This document shows positions 23,816 through 32,094 of a stretch of 33,510 bases of DNA, one piece after another. A program made the translations under genes and the position numbers. A model generated the notes under the pieces. That model was not told the DNA's origin, made no database searches, and saw nothing but the letters and a program-made list of their open reading frames with translations. The first letter of the stretch is position 1; the number at the start of each line of letters is the position of its first letter. This DNA is from Butyrivibrio sp. (GTDB lineage Bacteria > Bacillota > Clostridia > Lachnospirales > Lachnospiraceae), in the NCBI GenBank assembly GCA_016297265.1, contig JAEDHB010000016.1, forward strand, positions 1-33,510. Reading direction: 5' to 3'.

Positions 23816-24255
23816 TAAATCACCTCGCAGGTTCCACCAAGAGCTTCAATTTTCTCTTTAGCTTTTGCACTGAATGCATTAGCTTTAACTGTAAGCTTCT
23901 TAGTTAATTCTCCATTTCCAAGAATCTTAACTCCATCTTTAGGGTTCTTAACGATGCCGGATTCGATTAATGAATCCACAGTAACTACTGCTCCGTCTTC
24001 AAATGCTTCTAAAGCTTTTAAGTTAATTCCTACGATTTCAAGACTGTTTCTGTTAGTAAAACCTCTCTTTGGTAATCTTCTGTATAATGGCATCTGACCA
24101 CCTTCAAAGCCAGGTCTTGGAGCTCCTGAACGAGCTTTCTGTCCTTTATGTCCTTTACCGGCTGTCTTACCATTTCCTGAACCGTGTCCACGGCCTCTTC
24201 TAAAATTATCACTCTGTCTAGAGCCTTCTGCAGGCTGTAAATTTGATAAATCCAT
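23815..24255 (-). CDS. rplO: 50S ribosomal protein L15
   Basis: Large-subunit assembly protein of 146 residues. The Gly- and Arg-rich N-terminal extension that reaches into 23S rRNA is seen (DNFRRGRGHGSGNGKTAGKG, then KARSGAPRPGFEGGQMPLYR), followed by RLPKRGFTN and the globular C-terminal domain. It lies between rpmD and secY and overlaps the secY start by one base. Confidence 0.97.
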   Translation of the reverse strand: MDLSNLQPAEGSRQSDNFRRGRGHGSGNGKTAGKGHKGQKARSGAPRPGFEGGQMPLYRRLPKRGFTNRNSLEIVGINLKALEAFEDGAVVTVDSLIESGIVKNPKDGVKILGNGELTKKLTVKANAFSAKAKEKIEALGGTCEVI

Positions 24256-24278
24256 CGTTACACCTCCTTATCCAAGTA

Positions 24279-24461
24279 TTATATTTCTTCAACCTTAACT
24301 AAATGTCTTACCTTCCAAATCATACCTTTAACAGCATCATTGTTTGGTAACTCAACAGTTTTGTTAAGCTTGGTAAGTCCAAGTGCTTCAACAGTTTTAA
24401 CCTGCTTTGGGATAGCACCGATTGTTGATTTAACTAATGTTACTTTTAACTTGTCTGCCAT
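24279..24461 (-). CDS. rpmD: 50S ribosomal protein L30
   Basis: A small large-subunit protein of 60 residues, normal for bacterial L30. The pattern LKVTLVKSTIGAIPKQVKTV, then LGLTKLNKTVELPNN and the last WKVRHLVKVEE is typical. It follows rpsE by 14 nt and has AGGAGG before the ATG. Confidence 0.96.
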   Translation of the reverse strand: MADKLKVTLVKSTIGAIPKQVKTVEALGLTKLNKTVELPNNDAVKGMIWKVRHLVKVEEI

Positions 24462-24475
24462 TCTTCGCTACCTCC

Positions 24476-24985
24476 TTATTTGTAAAGCTCTTCTACAGTT
24501 TTACCGCGAAGTTTTGCAACCTCTTCAGGTGTCTTTAACTGTGATAAGCCTTTGATTGTAGCAAGAACTACGTTCTGCTTGTTATTTGAGCCTAAAGACT
24601 TAGTACGGATATTTGAAATACCTGCTAACTCTATTACGCTACGAGCCGGACCACCGGCGATAACTCCGGTACCTTCCGGAGCTCTCTTAAGAAGTACTGA
24701 TGCACTTCCGAATTCTCCTATCATATCATGTGGGATACTTCCGTTAGCGTCTACAGGAACTGAAACAAGCTTCTTCATAGCATCCTCTTTTCCCTTACGA
24801 ATTGCTTCAGGAATTTCCATAGCTTTACCAATTCCGGCACCAACATGACCGTTTCCGTCTCCAACTACTACTAAAGCGGAGAATCTGAAATGACGTCCAC
24901 CTTTAACAACCTTGGTAACACGCTTAATTGATACTACTTTTTCATTTAATTCTAATGCGCCAGCATCAATGATTGTATGTCTCAT
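24476..24985 (-). CDS. rpsE: 30S ribosomal protein S5
   Basis: Small-subunit protein of 169 residues important for decoding accuracy; changes in its loop give spectinomycin resistance in other bacteria. It has LNEKVVSIKRVTKVVKGGRH, then FSALVVVGDGNGHVGAGIGK in the double-stranded RNA-binding domain and GSASVLLKRAPEGTGVIAGG in the second domain. It lies between rplR and rpmD. Confidence 0.97.
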   Translation of the reverse strand: MRHTIIDAGALELNEKVVSIKRVTKVVKGGRHFRFSALVVVGDGNGHVGAGIGKAMEIPEAIRKGKEDAMKKLVSVPVDANGSIPHDMIGEFGSASVLLKRAPEGTGVIAGGPARSVIELAGISNIRTKSLGSNNKQNVVLATIKGLSQLKTPEEVAKLRGKTVEELYK

Positions 24986-25002
24986 TTGTTTCTCCTTCCT
25001 GC

Positions 25003-25371
25003 CTAAAACTCAAGGCCAGCTTCTCTGGCTGCCTCTGCTAATGCTTTTACTTTTCCCTGATAAATGAAGCCGCCTCTGTCGAATACAACAGTGTTGATGC
25101 CATTTTCAAGAGCACGTTTAGCAATAACGGTTCCCAAATGAGCAGCAGCTGCAACGTCATTAGTCTTCTCAAGTTCAGCCTTTACACTCTTCTCAAGTGT
25201 AGATGCTGCAACGATTGTCTTTCCAACTGTATCATCAATAATCTGAGCGTACATATGATTATTACTTCTGAATACAGCAAGTCTTGGTCTTTCAGCTGTT
25301 CCGCTGAAACGATTGCGGATTCTTCTGTGTTTGTTCTGACGAACTACAGATCTATTTTCTTTACTAACCAT
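25003..25371 (-). CDS. rplR: 50S ribosomal protein L18
   Basis: Binds 5S rRNA with L5. The 122-residue protein has the basic N-terminus (RQNKHRRIRNRFSGTAERPR), LAVFRSNNHMYAQIIDD and the C-terminal VFDRGGFIYQGKVKALAEAA typical of L18. It lies 19 nt after rplF, in the standard rplF-rplR-rpsE order. Confidence 0.97.
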   Translation of the reverse strand: MVSKENRSVVRQNKHRRIRNRFSGTAERPRLAVFRSNNHMYAQIIDDTVGKTIVAASTLEKSVKAELEKTNDVAAAAHLGTVIAKRALENGINTVVFDRGGFIYQGKVKALAEAAREAGLEF

Positions 25372-25390
25372 TTTTGTTCCACTCCTTTAA

Positions 25391-25933
25391 TTATTTCTTA
25401 CCAGTCTTACCAACTTTACGTCTGATTGTCTCATCAACATACTTGATACCTTTACCCTTGTATGGTTCAGGTTCTCTCTTGCTTCTGATTTCAGCAGCGT
25501 ACTGGCCAACTTTTTCTTTATCAATACCTTTAACGATGATTAAGTTCTGTCCTTCAACTACAACTTCAATGCCTTCCGGATCAGTCATATCTACAGGATG
25601 TGAATAACCTAATGAAAGGTTAAGAACTTTTCCGCTCTTCTGAGCTCTGTAACCTACACCGTTAACTTCGAGTCTCTTCTCATAACCTTCAGTAACACCA
25701 ATTACCATATTGTTAATCAAAGTTCTTGTAAGACCATGTAATGATTTCATTTTCTTTAAGTCATTAGGTCTTGATACAGTAACTGTGTCGCCTTCAAGCT
25801 TGATTTCCATCTCCGCAGGTAATACTCTTTCAAGAGTTCCCTTTGGTCCTTTTACAGTCACTTTATTATTTTCTGCGATATCAACAGTAACTCCTGCTGG
25901 TACAGCGATAGGCATTTTTCCTATACGTGACAT
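25391..25933 (-). CDS. rplF: 50S ribosomal protein L6
   Basis: Large-subunit protein near the factor-binding site, 180 residues. It shows the two related L6 domains: MSRIGKMPIAVPAGVTVDI and VKGPKGTLER in the first, and YSHPVDMTDPEGIEV with GIDKEKVGQYAAEIRSKREP and EPYKGKGIKYVDE in the second. An AGGAGG site precedes the ATG. Confidence 0.97.
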   Translation of the reverse strand: MSRIGKMPIAVPAGVTVDIAENNKVTVKGPKGTLERVLPAEMEIKLEGDTVTVSRPNDLKKMKSLHGLTRTLINNMVIGVTEGYEKRLEVNGVGYRAQKSGKVLNLSLGYSHPVDMTDPEGIEVVVEGQNLIIVKGIDKEKVGQYAAEIRSKREPEPYKGKGIKYVDETIRRKVGKTGKK

Positions 25934-25992
25934 GCCGTCTACCTCCTTAATTGGATGTGACGCTTAACGCGCCTGTTATTTTGTTTCAATAA

Positions 25993-26388
25993 TTACCAGA
26001 TGTATGCGAGTACTTCGCCGCCAACATTAAGCTTTCTTGCTTCTTTGTCAGTTACAACACCCTGGTTTGTAGAAATGATTGCGATTCCAAGTCCACCAAG
26101 CACTCTTGGTAAATCTTCCTTGCCTGCGTATACACGAAGACCCGGTTTAGAGATTCTCTTAAGACCTGTAATAATCTTTTCATTTTTATCCTTGCCGTAC
26201 TTAAGTGTAATGCGGATATTTTTGAAATTACCATCTTCAATGATTTCATACTTAGAAATGAATCCCTCTTTGAAAAGGATTTCAGCGATAGCATTTTTCA
26301 TTTTTGATGCAGGAACATCAACTGTATCATGTTTAGATGTATTTGCATTACGAATTCTGGTAAGCATATCTGCGATTGGATCTGTCAT
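25993..26388 (-). CDS. rpsH: 30S ribosomal protein S8
   Basis: Binds the central domain of 16S rRNA; in Escherichia coli it also represses the spc operon by binding the rplE mRNA. The 131-residue protein starts MTDPIADMLTRIRNANTSKH and carries the C-terminal signature GLGIAIISTNQGVVTDKEAR and GGEVLAYIW. It has AGGAGG before the ATG and lies between rpsN and rplF. Confidence 0.97.
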   Translation of the reverse strand: MTDPIADMLTRIRNANTSKHDTVDVPASKMKNAIAEILFKEGFISKYEIIEDGNFKNIRITLKYGKDKNEKIITGLKRISKPGLRVYAGKEDLPRVLGGLGIAIISTNQGVVTDKEARKLNVGGEVLAYIW

Positions 26389-26439
26389 CTGATTCGTCCT
26401 CCTAAACTATTAATTCAAATTTCATTTAGCTGCTGTATC

Positions 26440-26625
26440 TTACCAGCTTGCTTTCTTAACGCCAGGAATCTGTCCCTTGTATGCTAATTCACGGAAGCAA
26501 ACTCTGCATATTCCGTATTTTCTTAAAACAGAATGTGGGCGTCCACAAATTTTGCAACGTGTATATTCTCTTGTAGAGAATTTCTGTTTACGCTGCTGCT
26601 TAATCTTCATAGATGTTTTAGCCAT
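26440..26625 (-). CDS. rpsN: 30S ribosomal protein S14, zinc-binding type
   Basis: A 61-residue S14 of the short zinc-binding type. The four zinc ligands are C24, C27, C40 and C43 (RCKICGRPHS, then GICRVCFREL). Many Firmicutes carry a second, zinc-free S14 for zinc starvation; none is present here. It lies in the standard place between rplE and rpsH. Confidence 0.97.
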   Translation of the reverse strand: MAKTSMKIKQQRKQKFSTREYTRCKICGRPHSVLRKYGICRVCFRELAYKGQIPGVKKASW

Positions 26626-26642
26626 TGAATTTCCCTCCTAAA

Positions 26643-27182
26643 TTATTTTTTGAATGGCATATTGAATAATCTCAATAATTCACGTGCTTCTTCGTCAGTC
26701 TTTGCTGTTGTAACGATAATAATATCCATACCTCTTACCTTATCGATCTTATCATACTCGATTTCAGGGAAGATGATCTGTTCTTTGATTCCTAATGCAT
26801 AGTTACCTCTTCCATCGAAAGAATTAGCACTTACGCCTCTGAAGTCACGAACACGAGGTAATGCAAGATTTACGAGACGATCAAGGAACTCGTACATCTT
26901 CTCGCCACGGAGTGTTGTCTTACATCCGATAGCCATACCCTCTCTGATTTTGAAGTTAGCTACTGAATTCTTAGCCTTAGTTGTAACAACTTTCTGGCCG
27001 GCGATTGTCTCAAGTTCCTTTACGGCAACTTCAAGAACCTTTGAATTGTCTTTAGCTTCTCCAACGCCCATGTTTATAACAATTTTATCGATTTTTGGTA
27101 CTTCCATTACGTTCTTATATCCGAACTTCTTTACCATAGCATCGATTATTTCACTTTTATATAAGTCTTTGAGCCTGCTCAC
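26643..27182 (-). CDS. rplE: 50S ribosomal protein L5
   Basis: Binds 5S rRNA and contacts P-site tRNA. The 179-residue protein has the family blocks VPKIDKIVINMGVGEAKDN, GQKVVTTKAKNSVANFKIRE and GRGNYALGIKEQIIFPEIEY. It follows rplX by 22 nt with an AGGAGG site. Confidence 0.98.
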   Translation of the reverse strand: MSRLKDLYKSEIIDAMVKKFGYKNVMEVPKIDKIVINMGVGEAKDNSKVLEVAVKELETIAGQKVVTTKAKNSVANFKIREGMAIGCKTTLRGEKMYEFLDRLVNLALPRVRDFRGVSANSFDGRGNYALGIKEQIIFPEIEYDKIDKVRGMDIIIVTTAKTDEEARELLRLFNMPFKK

Positions 27183-27204
27183 AGTTACAGACCTCCTTTC
27201 CTAA

Positions 27205-27516
27205 TTAATCGATAACTTCACCTGTTTTTTTAGCTACGCGGACTTTCTTGTCCCCGTCAATCTTGAAGCCTATCCTTGTTGTTTTTCCTTTGTGTACATA
27301 CATTACATTAGAAATATCAATAGGAGCTTCCTGGTGAACAATACCACCGTTCTGGTTCTGTGCACTTGGTTTGCAGTGCTTAGTAATCATGTTGATACCC
27401 TCAACAACTACTTTGTTGTTCTTTGCGTCAACTGATACAACTTTTCCTTCTTTGTCCTTGTCTTTACCAGTGATCACTCTGACAAGGTCGCCTTTTTTAA
27501 TTTTCATTGTTGCCAC
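27205..27516 (-). CDS. rplX: 50S ribosomal protein L24
   Basis: An assembly-initiating protein at the tunnel exit, 103 residues with the KOW motif in KIKKGDLVRVITGKDKDKEG and KVVSVDAKNNKVVVEG. The later IVHQEAPIDISNVMYV is typical of L24. It follows rplN by 11 nt. Confidence 0.97.
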   Translation of the reverse strand: MATMKIKKGDLVRVITGKDKDKEGKVVSVDAKNNKVVVEGINMITKHCKPSAQNQNGGIVHQEAPIDISNVMYVHKGKTTRIGFKIDGDKKVRVAKKTGEVID

Positions 27517-27527
27517 AGTTACACCTC

Positions 27528-27896
27528 CTATAATACTTCCGGAGCTAATGAAACAATCTTCATAAACTGTTTGTCTCTTAACTCTCTTGCTACTGGTCCA
27601 AAAATACGTGTTCCTTTTGGATTCTTATCTTCTTTGATAATTACAGCAGCATTATCATCAAACTTGATATATGAACCGTCTTTACGACGAGCACCTTTAA
27701 CGGTACGAACTACTACAGCTTTAACAACATCGCCTTTTTTAACAACGCCACCTGGTGTTGCATCTTTAACAGTAGCAACGATAACGTCTCCGATGTTAGC
27801 ATATCTTCTTGTTGAACCACCCATAACTCTGATGCAAAGAAGTTCCTTTGCTCCTGTGTTATCAGCGACTCTAAGTCTTGTCTCTTGCTGAATCAT
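27528..27896 (-). CDS. rplN: 50S ribosomal protein L14
   Basis: Intersubunit-bridge protein of 122 residues, standard length. The sequence is strongly conserved: MIQQETRLRVADNTGAKELL, RVMGGSTRRYANIGDVIVAT, then KGARRKDGSYIKFDDNAAVI and FGPVARELRDKQFMKIVSLA. It lies between rpsQ and rplX. Confidence 0.98.
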   Translation of the reverse strand: MIQQETRLRVADNTGAKELLCIRVMGGSTRRYANIGDVIVATVKDATPGGVVKKGDVVKAVVVRTVKGARRKDGSYIKFDDNAAVIIKEDKNPKGTRIFGPVARELRDKQFMKIVSLAPEVL

Positions 27897-27929
27897 GCAG
27901 GTAATCCTCCTTCAAAATATTAGATAAAA

Positions 27930-28187
27930 TTACTCAGCTCTGCTGATAAGTTCAACAAATCTCCATCTCTTGTTCTTTGATAAAGGTCTTGTTTCCATAA
28001 CCTTTACAACATCACCGATCTGGCATTCATTGTTCTCATCATGTGCCTGTAACTTGTAAGTTCTTTTAACGATCTTGTTGTAAAGAGGATGTTTTACGTG
28101 GTCCTCAACAGCAACAACGATTGTCTTGTCCATTTTATTGCTCACTACCTTGCCGGTACGAGTTTTTCTTAAATTTCTTTCTTCCAC
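27930..28187 (-). CDS. rpsQ: 30S ribosomal protein S17
   Basis: An OB-fold protein that binds 16S rRNA early in assembly, 85 residues. The conserved blocks are RTGKVVSNKMDKTIVVAVED, HPLYNKIVKRTYKLQAHDEN and GDVVKVMETRPLSKNKRWR. It lies between rpmC and rplN. Confidence 0.97.
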   Translation of the reverse strand: MEERNLRKTRTGKVVSNKMDKTIVVAVEDHVKHPLYNKIVKRTYKLQAHDENNECQIGDVVKVMETRPLSKNKRWRFVELISRAE

Positions 28188-28207
28188 AACAATTCTCCTT
28201 TCTCGGA

Positions 28208-28411
28208 TTATTCAGCAGCTTTCGCAGCCATTACTGTCTGGATTCTTGCAATATTTTTTCTGACTTCTTTAATTCTGCTTGTGTTATCCAGCTGGTTTGT
28301 TGCGTTCTGGAATCTTAAATTGAATAATTCCTTTTTAGCAGCTACTAATTCTTCATTTAATTCTGCAGATGTCTTTGCATTTAATTCTTCTACATATTTA
28401 TTAATTTTCAC
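28208..28411 (-). CDS. rpmC: 50S ribosomal protein L29
   Basis: A 67-residue two-helix protein at the tunnel exit next to L23. Start choice: GTG codons exist at 28420 and 28411. The second gives the usual start MKINKYVEELNAKTSAELNE and has GGCGGTG six bases before it, so I choose it. The gene overlaps the end of rplP by 11 nt. The C-terminal half (LRFQNATNQLDNTSRIKEVR) is typical of L29. Confidence 0.95.
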   Translation of the reverse strand: MKINKYVEELNAKTSAELNEELVAAKKELFNLRFQNATNQLDNTSRIKEVRKNIARIQTVMAAKAAE

Positions 28412-28838
28412 TGTTATCACCGCCTTCTAAATCCGCACGAGAAACTACCTTACATTTGAGAGGAAGTTTGTGCATTGCAAGACGTAATGCTTCTCTGGCA
28501 ACTTCTTCTGAAACTCCAGCGATTTCGAACATTACACGTCCTGGTTTTACTACTGCTACCCAGTATTCAAGTCCACCTTTTCCTTTACCCATTCTGACAC
28601 CCAATGGCTTATGAGTATAAGGCTTATCTGGGAAAATCTTTATCCATACTTTACCACCACGTTTGATATAACGTGTCATTGCAATACGGGCTGCTTCAAT
28701 CTGTCTTGAAGTTACCCACTTAGGTTCAAGAGCGACAATACCATACTCGCCGTACACTATCTTATTGCCTCTTGTAGCTTTACCAGCCATTGAACCACGA
28801 AACTGCTTACGATGTTTAACTCTCTTAGGTAATAACAT
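28401..28838 (-). CDS. rplP: 50S ribosomal protein L16
   Basis: Organises the A-site and 5S region of the large subunit. The 145-residue protein has MLLPKRVKHRKQFRG, then ARIAMTRYIKRGGKVWIKIF and PLGVRMGKGKGGLEYWVAVV, the family signatures. Its ATG shares its A with the rpsC stop codon (TAATG), so the two genes are translationally coupled. Confidence 0.98.
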   Translation of the reverse strand: MLLPKRVKHRKQFRGSMAGKATRGNKIVYGEYGIVALEPKWVTSRQIEAARIAMTRYIKRGGKVWIKIFPDKPYTHKPLGVRMGKGKGGLEYWVAVVKPGRVMFEIAGVSEEVAREALRLAMHKLPLKCKVVSRADLEGGDNSEN

Positions 28839-29494
28839 TACTGTTCGCTCCCTTCCTTATTTGATTTAACCGGAAGAACCTCACCTTTGTAGATCCAAAC
28901 CTTAACACCAACTTTTCCATATGTTGTATCTGCCTCAGCAAATCCATAGTCAATGTTAGCTCTTAATGTCTGAAGAGGAATTGTTCCTTCACTGTAATAC
29001 TCTGTACGGGCCATATCTGCTCCGCCAAGACGACCTGAAACTGCAGTTTTGATACCCTTAGCATCAGTCTTCATTGTTCTTGTCATAACAGATTTCATTG
29101 CTCTTCTGAAAGATACACGATTTTCAAGCTGCTGAGCAATATTTTCTGCTACGAGCTGTGCATCTCCGTCCGGTTTCTTGATTTCTTTGATATCAATAGA
29201 TAATTTCTTATCTGTAAGTTTCTGAACTTCTGCTTTAAGCTTCTCGATATCAGCTCCGCCTTTACCGATAACTACACCTGGTTTTGCTGTGTAAATGCAG
29301 ATTTTAACTCTGTCAGATGCTCTCTCTATCTCAATTTTTGAGATGCCGGCGCTGTAAAGCTGTTTCTTGATGAACTTTCTGATGTTGTAATCTTCAACAA
29401 GATTATCACTGAAATCAGCATCAGCATACCACTTTGAGTCCCAGTCCTTAATAACACCGACTCTTAAGCCATGTGGATTAACTTTCTGTCCCAT
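28838..29494 (-). CDS. rpsC: 30S ribosomal protein S3
   Basis: A small-subunit head protein at the mRNA entrance, 218 residues. It shows MGQKVNPHGLRVGVIKDWDS, the KH RNA-binding motif VVIGKGGADIEKLKAE, and the C-terminal domain with SGRLGGADMARTEYYSEG and TIPLQTLRANIDYGFAEA. The ATG follows an AGGAG site; the gene overlaps rplP by one base. Confidence 0.98.
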   Translation of the reverse strand: MGQKVNPHGLRVGVIKDWDSKWYADADFSDNLVEDYNIRKFIKKQLYSAGISKIEIERASDRVKICIYTAKPGVVIGKGGADIEKLKAEVQKLTDKKLSIDIKEIKKPDGDAQLVAENIAQQLENRVSFRRAMKSVMTRTMKTDAKGIKTAVSGRLGGADMARTEYYSEGTIPLQTLRANIDYGFAEADTTYGKVGVKVWIYKGEVLPVKSNKEGSEQ

Positions 29495-29508
29495 GTGCGT
29501 TCTCCTTC

Positions 29509-29895
29509 CTATCTTTCATTAAGCACGATTGTGATGTGGCTCATTCTCTTTTCGATTCTGTAAGCTCTACCCTGTGCTCTAGGTTTAACTCTCTTCATTG
29601 TTGGTCCTTTGTTTGCAAAGCACTCTTCAACAAAAAGATTTTCGGCCTTCATGTTATTGTTGTTCTCAGCATTTGCAATAGCTGATTTCAAAAGTTTCTC
29701 TATTAATGTAGAAGCATATCTTGGATTGTATGTCACGATTGCAAGAGCAGTAGCAACATCTTTACCACGGATTGCGTCTAAAACAAAGCATGCCTTCTGA
29801 ACAGAAACTCTAGCATAAGATAACTTAGCTGATGGTCTTGTGTCCTTATTGGCATTTCTCTCTCTTTTAATCTGGGATCTATGTCCTTTAGCCAT
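29509..29895 (-). CDS. rplV: 50S ribosomal protein L22
   Basis: A large-subunit protein whose long beta hairpin lines the exit tunnel; changes there give macrolide resistance in other bacteria. The 128-residue protein has LSYARVSVQKACFVLDAIRG, then IANAENNNNMKAENLFVEEC and the hairpin PTMKRVKPRAQGRAYRIEKR. The N-terminus (MAKGHRSQIKRERNANKDTR) is a basic extension compared with the Escherichia coli protein. It lies between rpsS and rpsC. Confidence 0.97.
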   Translation of the reverse strand: MAKGHRSQIKRERNANKDTRPSAKLSYARVSVQKACFVLDAIRGKDVATALAIVTYNPRYASTLIEKLLKSAIANAENNNNMKAENLFVEECFANKGPTMKRVKPRAQGRAYRIEKRMSHITIVLNER

Positions 29896-29926
29896 GGATT
29901 TAACCTCCTTCCGAAATCCTGTTCAA

Positions 29927-30208
29927 TTAACGAGATTTTGATTTTTTCTCGTCTTTTCCATGTCCTCTGAATGTTCTTGTGGCAACGAACTCACCAAGTT
30001 TATGTCCAACCATATCTTCTGTTACATAAACAGGTACATGTTTTCTACCATCATGAACTGCAATTGTATGTCCAACCATCTGAGGGAAGATTGTAGAACG
30101 ACGTGACCAAGTCTTAATTACTGACTTTTCACCTGAAGCGTTCATTGCATCAATTTTCTTAAGTAAGCTCTCATCCGCAAATGGTCCTTTTTTTAATGAA
30201 CGAGCCAT
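29927..30208 (-). CDS. rpsS: 30S ribosomal protein S19
   Basis: A small-subunit head protein that pairs with S13, 93 residues. The sequence MARSLKKGPFADESLLKKID, then IKTWSRRSTIFPQMVGHTIA and GHKLGEFVATRTFRGHGKDE is typical throughout. It follows rplB by 14 nt with an AGGAGG site. Confidence 0.98.
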   Translation of the reverse strand: MARSLKKGPFADESLLKKIDAMNASGEKSVIKTWSRRSTIFPQMVGHTIAVHDGRKHVPVYVTEDMVGHKLGEFVATRTFRGHGKDEKKSKSR

Positions 30209-30222
30209 ATATTTGACCTCCT

Positions 30223-31065
30223 TTATTTGATTGCCTTACCGTCTCTTCTTCTTACGATAAGCTTGTTAGAAGCTTTGTTTTTCTTTCTGGTCTTGAGACC
30301 GAGTGCAGGTTTACCCCAAGGTGTCATAGGTCCTGAACGTCCTACAGGAGCCTTACCTTCACCACCACCGTGTGGATGGTCGTTAGGGTTCATTACAGAA
30401 CCACGAACTGTTGGGCGGATACCCATGTGGCGCTTACGTCCTGCTTTACCAATCTTGATGAGACTGTGCTCAACGTTACCAACTGTACCGATTGTTGCAC
30501 GGCAGATAATTGGAACCATTCTCATTTCGCCTGATGGCAGTCTGAGTGTTGCATACTTGCCTTCTTTAGCCATAAGCTGTGCAGATGCACCGGCTGTACG
30601 AACAAGCTGTGCTCCTCTTCCAGGATAAAGCTCAATATTGTGAATCTCTGTACCTACAGGGATGTTCTCAAGTGGTAAGCAGTTACCAACTTTAACTTCA
30701 GCTTCAGGTCCGTTCATGACTTTCATTCCGTCTGTAAGTCCCTGAGGCGCTATAATATAGCTCTTCTCGCCGTCTGCATAGCAGATAAGTGCGATGTTTG
30801 CTGTTCTATTTGGATCATATTCGATTCCGATTACAGTAGCCGGTACTCCGTCTTTCTTTCTCTTGAAATCGATAATTCTGTATTTCTGTCTGTTTCCACC
30901 GCCCTGGTGTCTTACAGTGATTTTACCCTGATTGTTACGACCAGCGTTCTTTTTCTTTGATGCAAGAAGTGATTTCTCAGGAGTCTTCTTTGTAATCTCA
31001 GAAAAATCTGAACCTGTCATATTTCTTCTTGACGGTGTATATGGGTTATATGTTCTGATGCCCAT
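30223..31065 (-). CDS. rplB: 50S ribosomal protein L2
   Basis: Needed for subunit joining and peptidyl transfer. The 280-residue protein starts MGIRTYNPYTPSRRNMTGSD and carries the conserved NDHPHGGGEGKAPVGR near residues 228-243, including the essential His region near the active centre. The frame is open nine codons upstream, but the ATG at 31065 follows AAAGGAG and gives the conserved start. A 6-bp stem (31098-31103 with 31129-31134) lies in the gap after rplW. Confidence 0.97.
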   Translation of the reverse strand: MGIRTYNPYTPSRRNMTGSDFSEITKKTPEKSLLASKKKNAGRNNQGKITVRHQGGGNRQKYRIIDFKRKKDGVPATVIGIEYDPNRTANIALICYADGEKSYIIAPQGLTDGMKVMNGPEAEVKVGNCLPLENIPVGTEIHNIELYPGRGAQLVRTAGASAQLMAKEGKYATLRLPSGEMRMVPIICRATIGTVGNVEHSLIKIGKAGRKRHMGIRPTVRGSVMNPNDHPHGGGEGKAPVGRSGPMTPWGKPALGLKTRKKNKASNKLIVRRRDGKAIK

Positions 31066-31145
31066 TTTAATTCTCCTTTCGATGTTTCTCATATAATGTG
31101 GTGCAATATTTACATCGTGTTCTTTCTACACCACGCTGCTAAATC

Positions 31146-31445
31146 TTAAAGTCCTGAAAAAAGCTCGATATCTGCGCTCTCAGCTGTAAGCTGAACGATT
31201 GCTTTTTTCTTTGCAGCTGTTTTTCCGTAAACCATACCTCTTCTGCGAGTTTTGCCCTCAAGGTTCATTGTGTTTACTTTTGCTACTTTTGTTCCTGCGA
31301 ACATTTTTTCAACAGCTTCTTTAATCTGTGTCTTATTAGCATCCGGATTAACGAGGAATGTATATTTCTTAGAAGCCATATCTTCCATACTTCTCTCTGT
31401 AATAACCGGTTTAAGGATTACGTCATAGTACTGAATGTTTGCCAT
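31146..31445 (-). CDS. rplW: 50S ribosomal protein L23
   Basis: A tunnel-exit protein and docking point for trigger factor and the signal recognition particle, 99 residues. It has VILKPVITERSMEDMASKKY with E17 in the place of the conserved trigger-factor-binding Glu, then VEKMFAGTKVAKVNTMNLEG and GKTRRRGMVYGKTAAKKKAI. Its ATG shares its A with the rplD stop (TAATG). Confidence 0.97.
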   Translation of the reverse strand: MANIQYYDVILKPVITERSMEDMASKKYTFLVNPDANKTQIKEAVEKMFAGTKVAKVNTMNLEGKTRRRGMVYGKTAAKKKAIVQLTAESADIELFSGL

Positions 31446-32065
31446 TATGCGTACACCTCCTCAATTGTTGCTACTGCGTCTTTGGTCACAATGAGGCTGT
31501 CATACTTAAGTATGTCATATACATTGATTGTACCGGTTGAAGCAGTCTTAACATTAGCAATGTTTCTTGCTGATAATACAACGTTTTTGTCGTTATCATT
31601 GAGAACTACCAATGCTTTGTTTACTTTAAGGTTATCAAGAACAGCTACCATATTCTTTGTTTTGATATCATCGAATTTGATGCTGTCAACTACGATAAGC
31701 TTCTCAGCTGCCACTTTAGAAGTGAGTGCTGATTTAATTGCAAGATTTTTCTCTTTCTTGTTCATCTTGAAAGAATAATCTCTTGGCTTTGGTGCGAAAA
31801 CAACTCCGCCGCCTGCCCACTGTGGAGCTCTGGTTGAACCCTGACGTGCATGTCCTGTTCCCTTCTGTCTCCATGGCTTTCTTCCGCCACCGCTGACTTC
31901 AGAACGAGTCTTAGCACTCTGTGTTCCCTGTCTGTTATTAGCAAGCTGGCTAACTACTGCCATGTGTACGAGATGTTCATTAACCTCAACACCGAAAACA
32001 GCATCATTAAGTTCCATATCGCCAACTTTTTTGCCTTCAATATTGTAAACAGATACGTTTGCCAT
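31445..32065 (-). CDS. rplD: 50S ribosomal protein L4
   Basis: Lines the exit tunnel through its long loop, seen at about residues 43-90 (NRQGTQSAKTRSEVSGGGRK, then PWRQKGTGHARQGSTRAPQW and GGGVVFAPKPRDY). The protein is 206 residues, the normal length. In Escherichia coli L4 also represses its own operon through the S10 leader, so it is the first candidate ligand for the structured leader upstream of rpsJ here. It overlaps rplW by one base. Confidence 0.97.
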   Translation of the reverse strand: MANVSVYNIEGKKVGDMELNDAVFGVEVNEHLVHMAVVSQLANNRQGTQSAKTRSEVSGGGRKPWRQKGTGHARQGSTRAPQWAGGGVVFAPKPRDYSFKMNKKEKNLAIKSALTSKVAAEKLIVVDSIKFDDIKTKNMVAVLDNLKVNKALVVLNDNDKNVVLSARNIANVKTASTGTINVYDILKYDSLIVTKDAVATIEEVYA

Positions 32066-32094
32066 CTGTGTGTTCCTCCTTCCTTAAAAACAGC

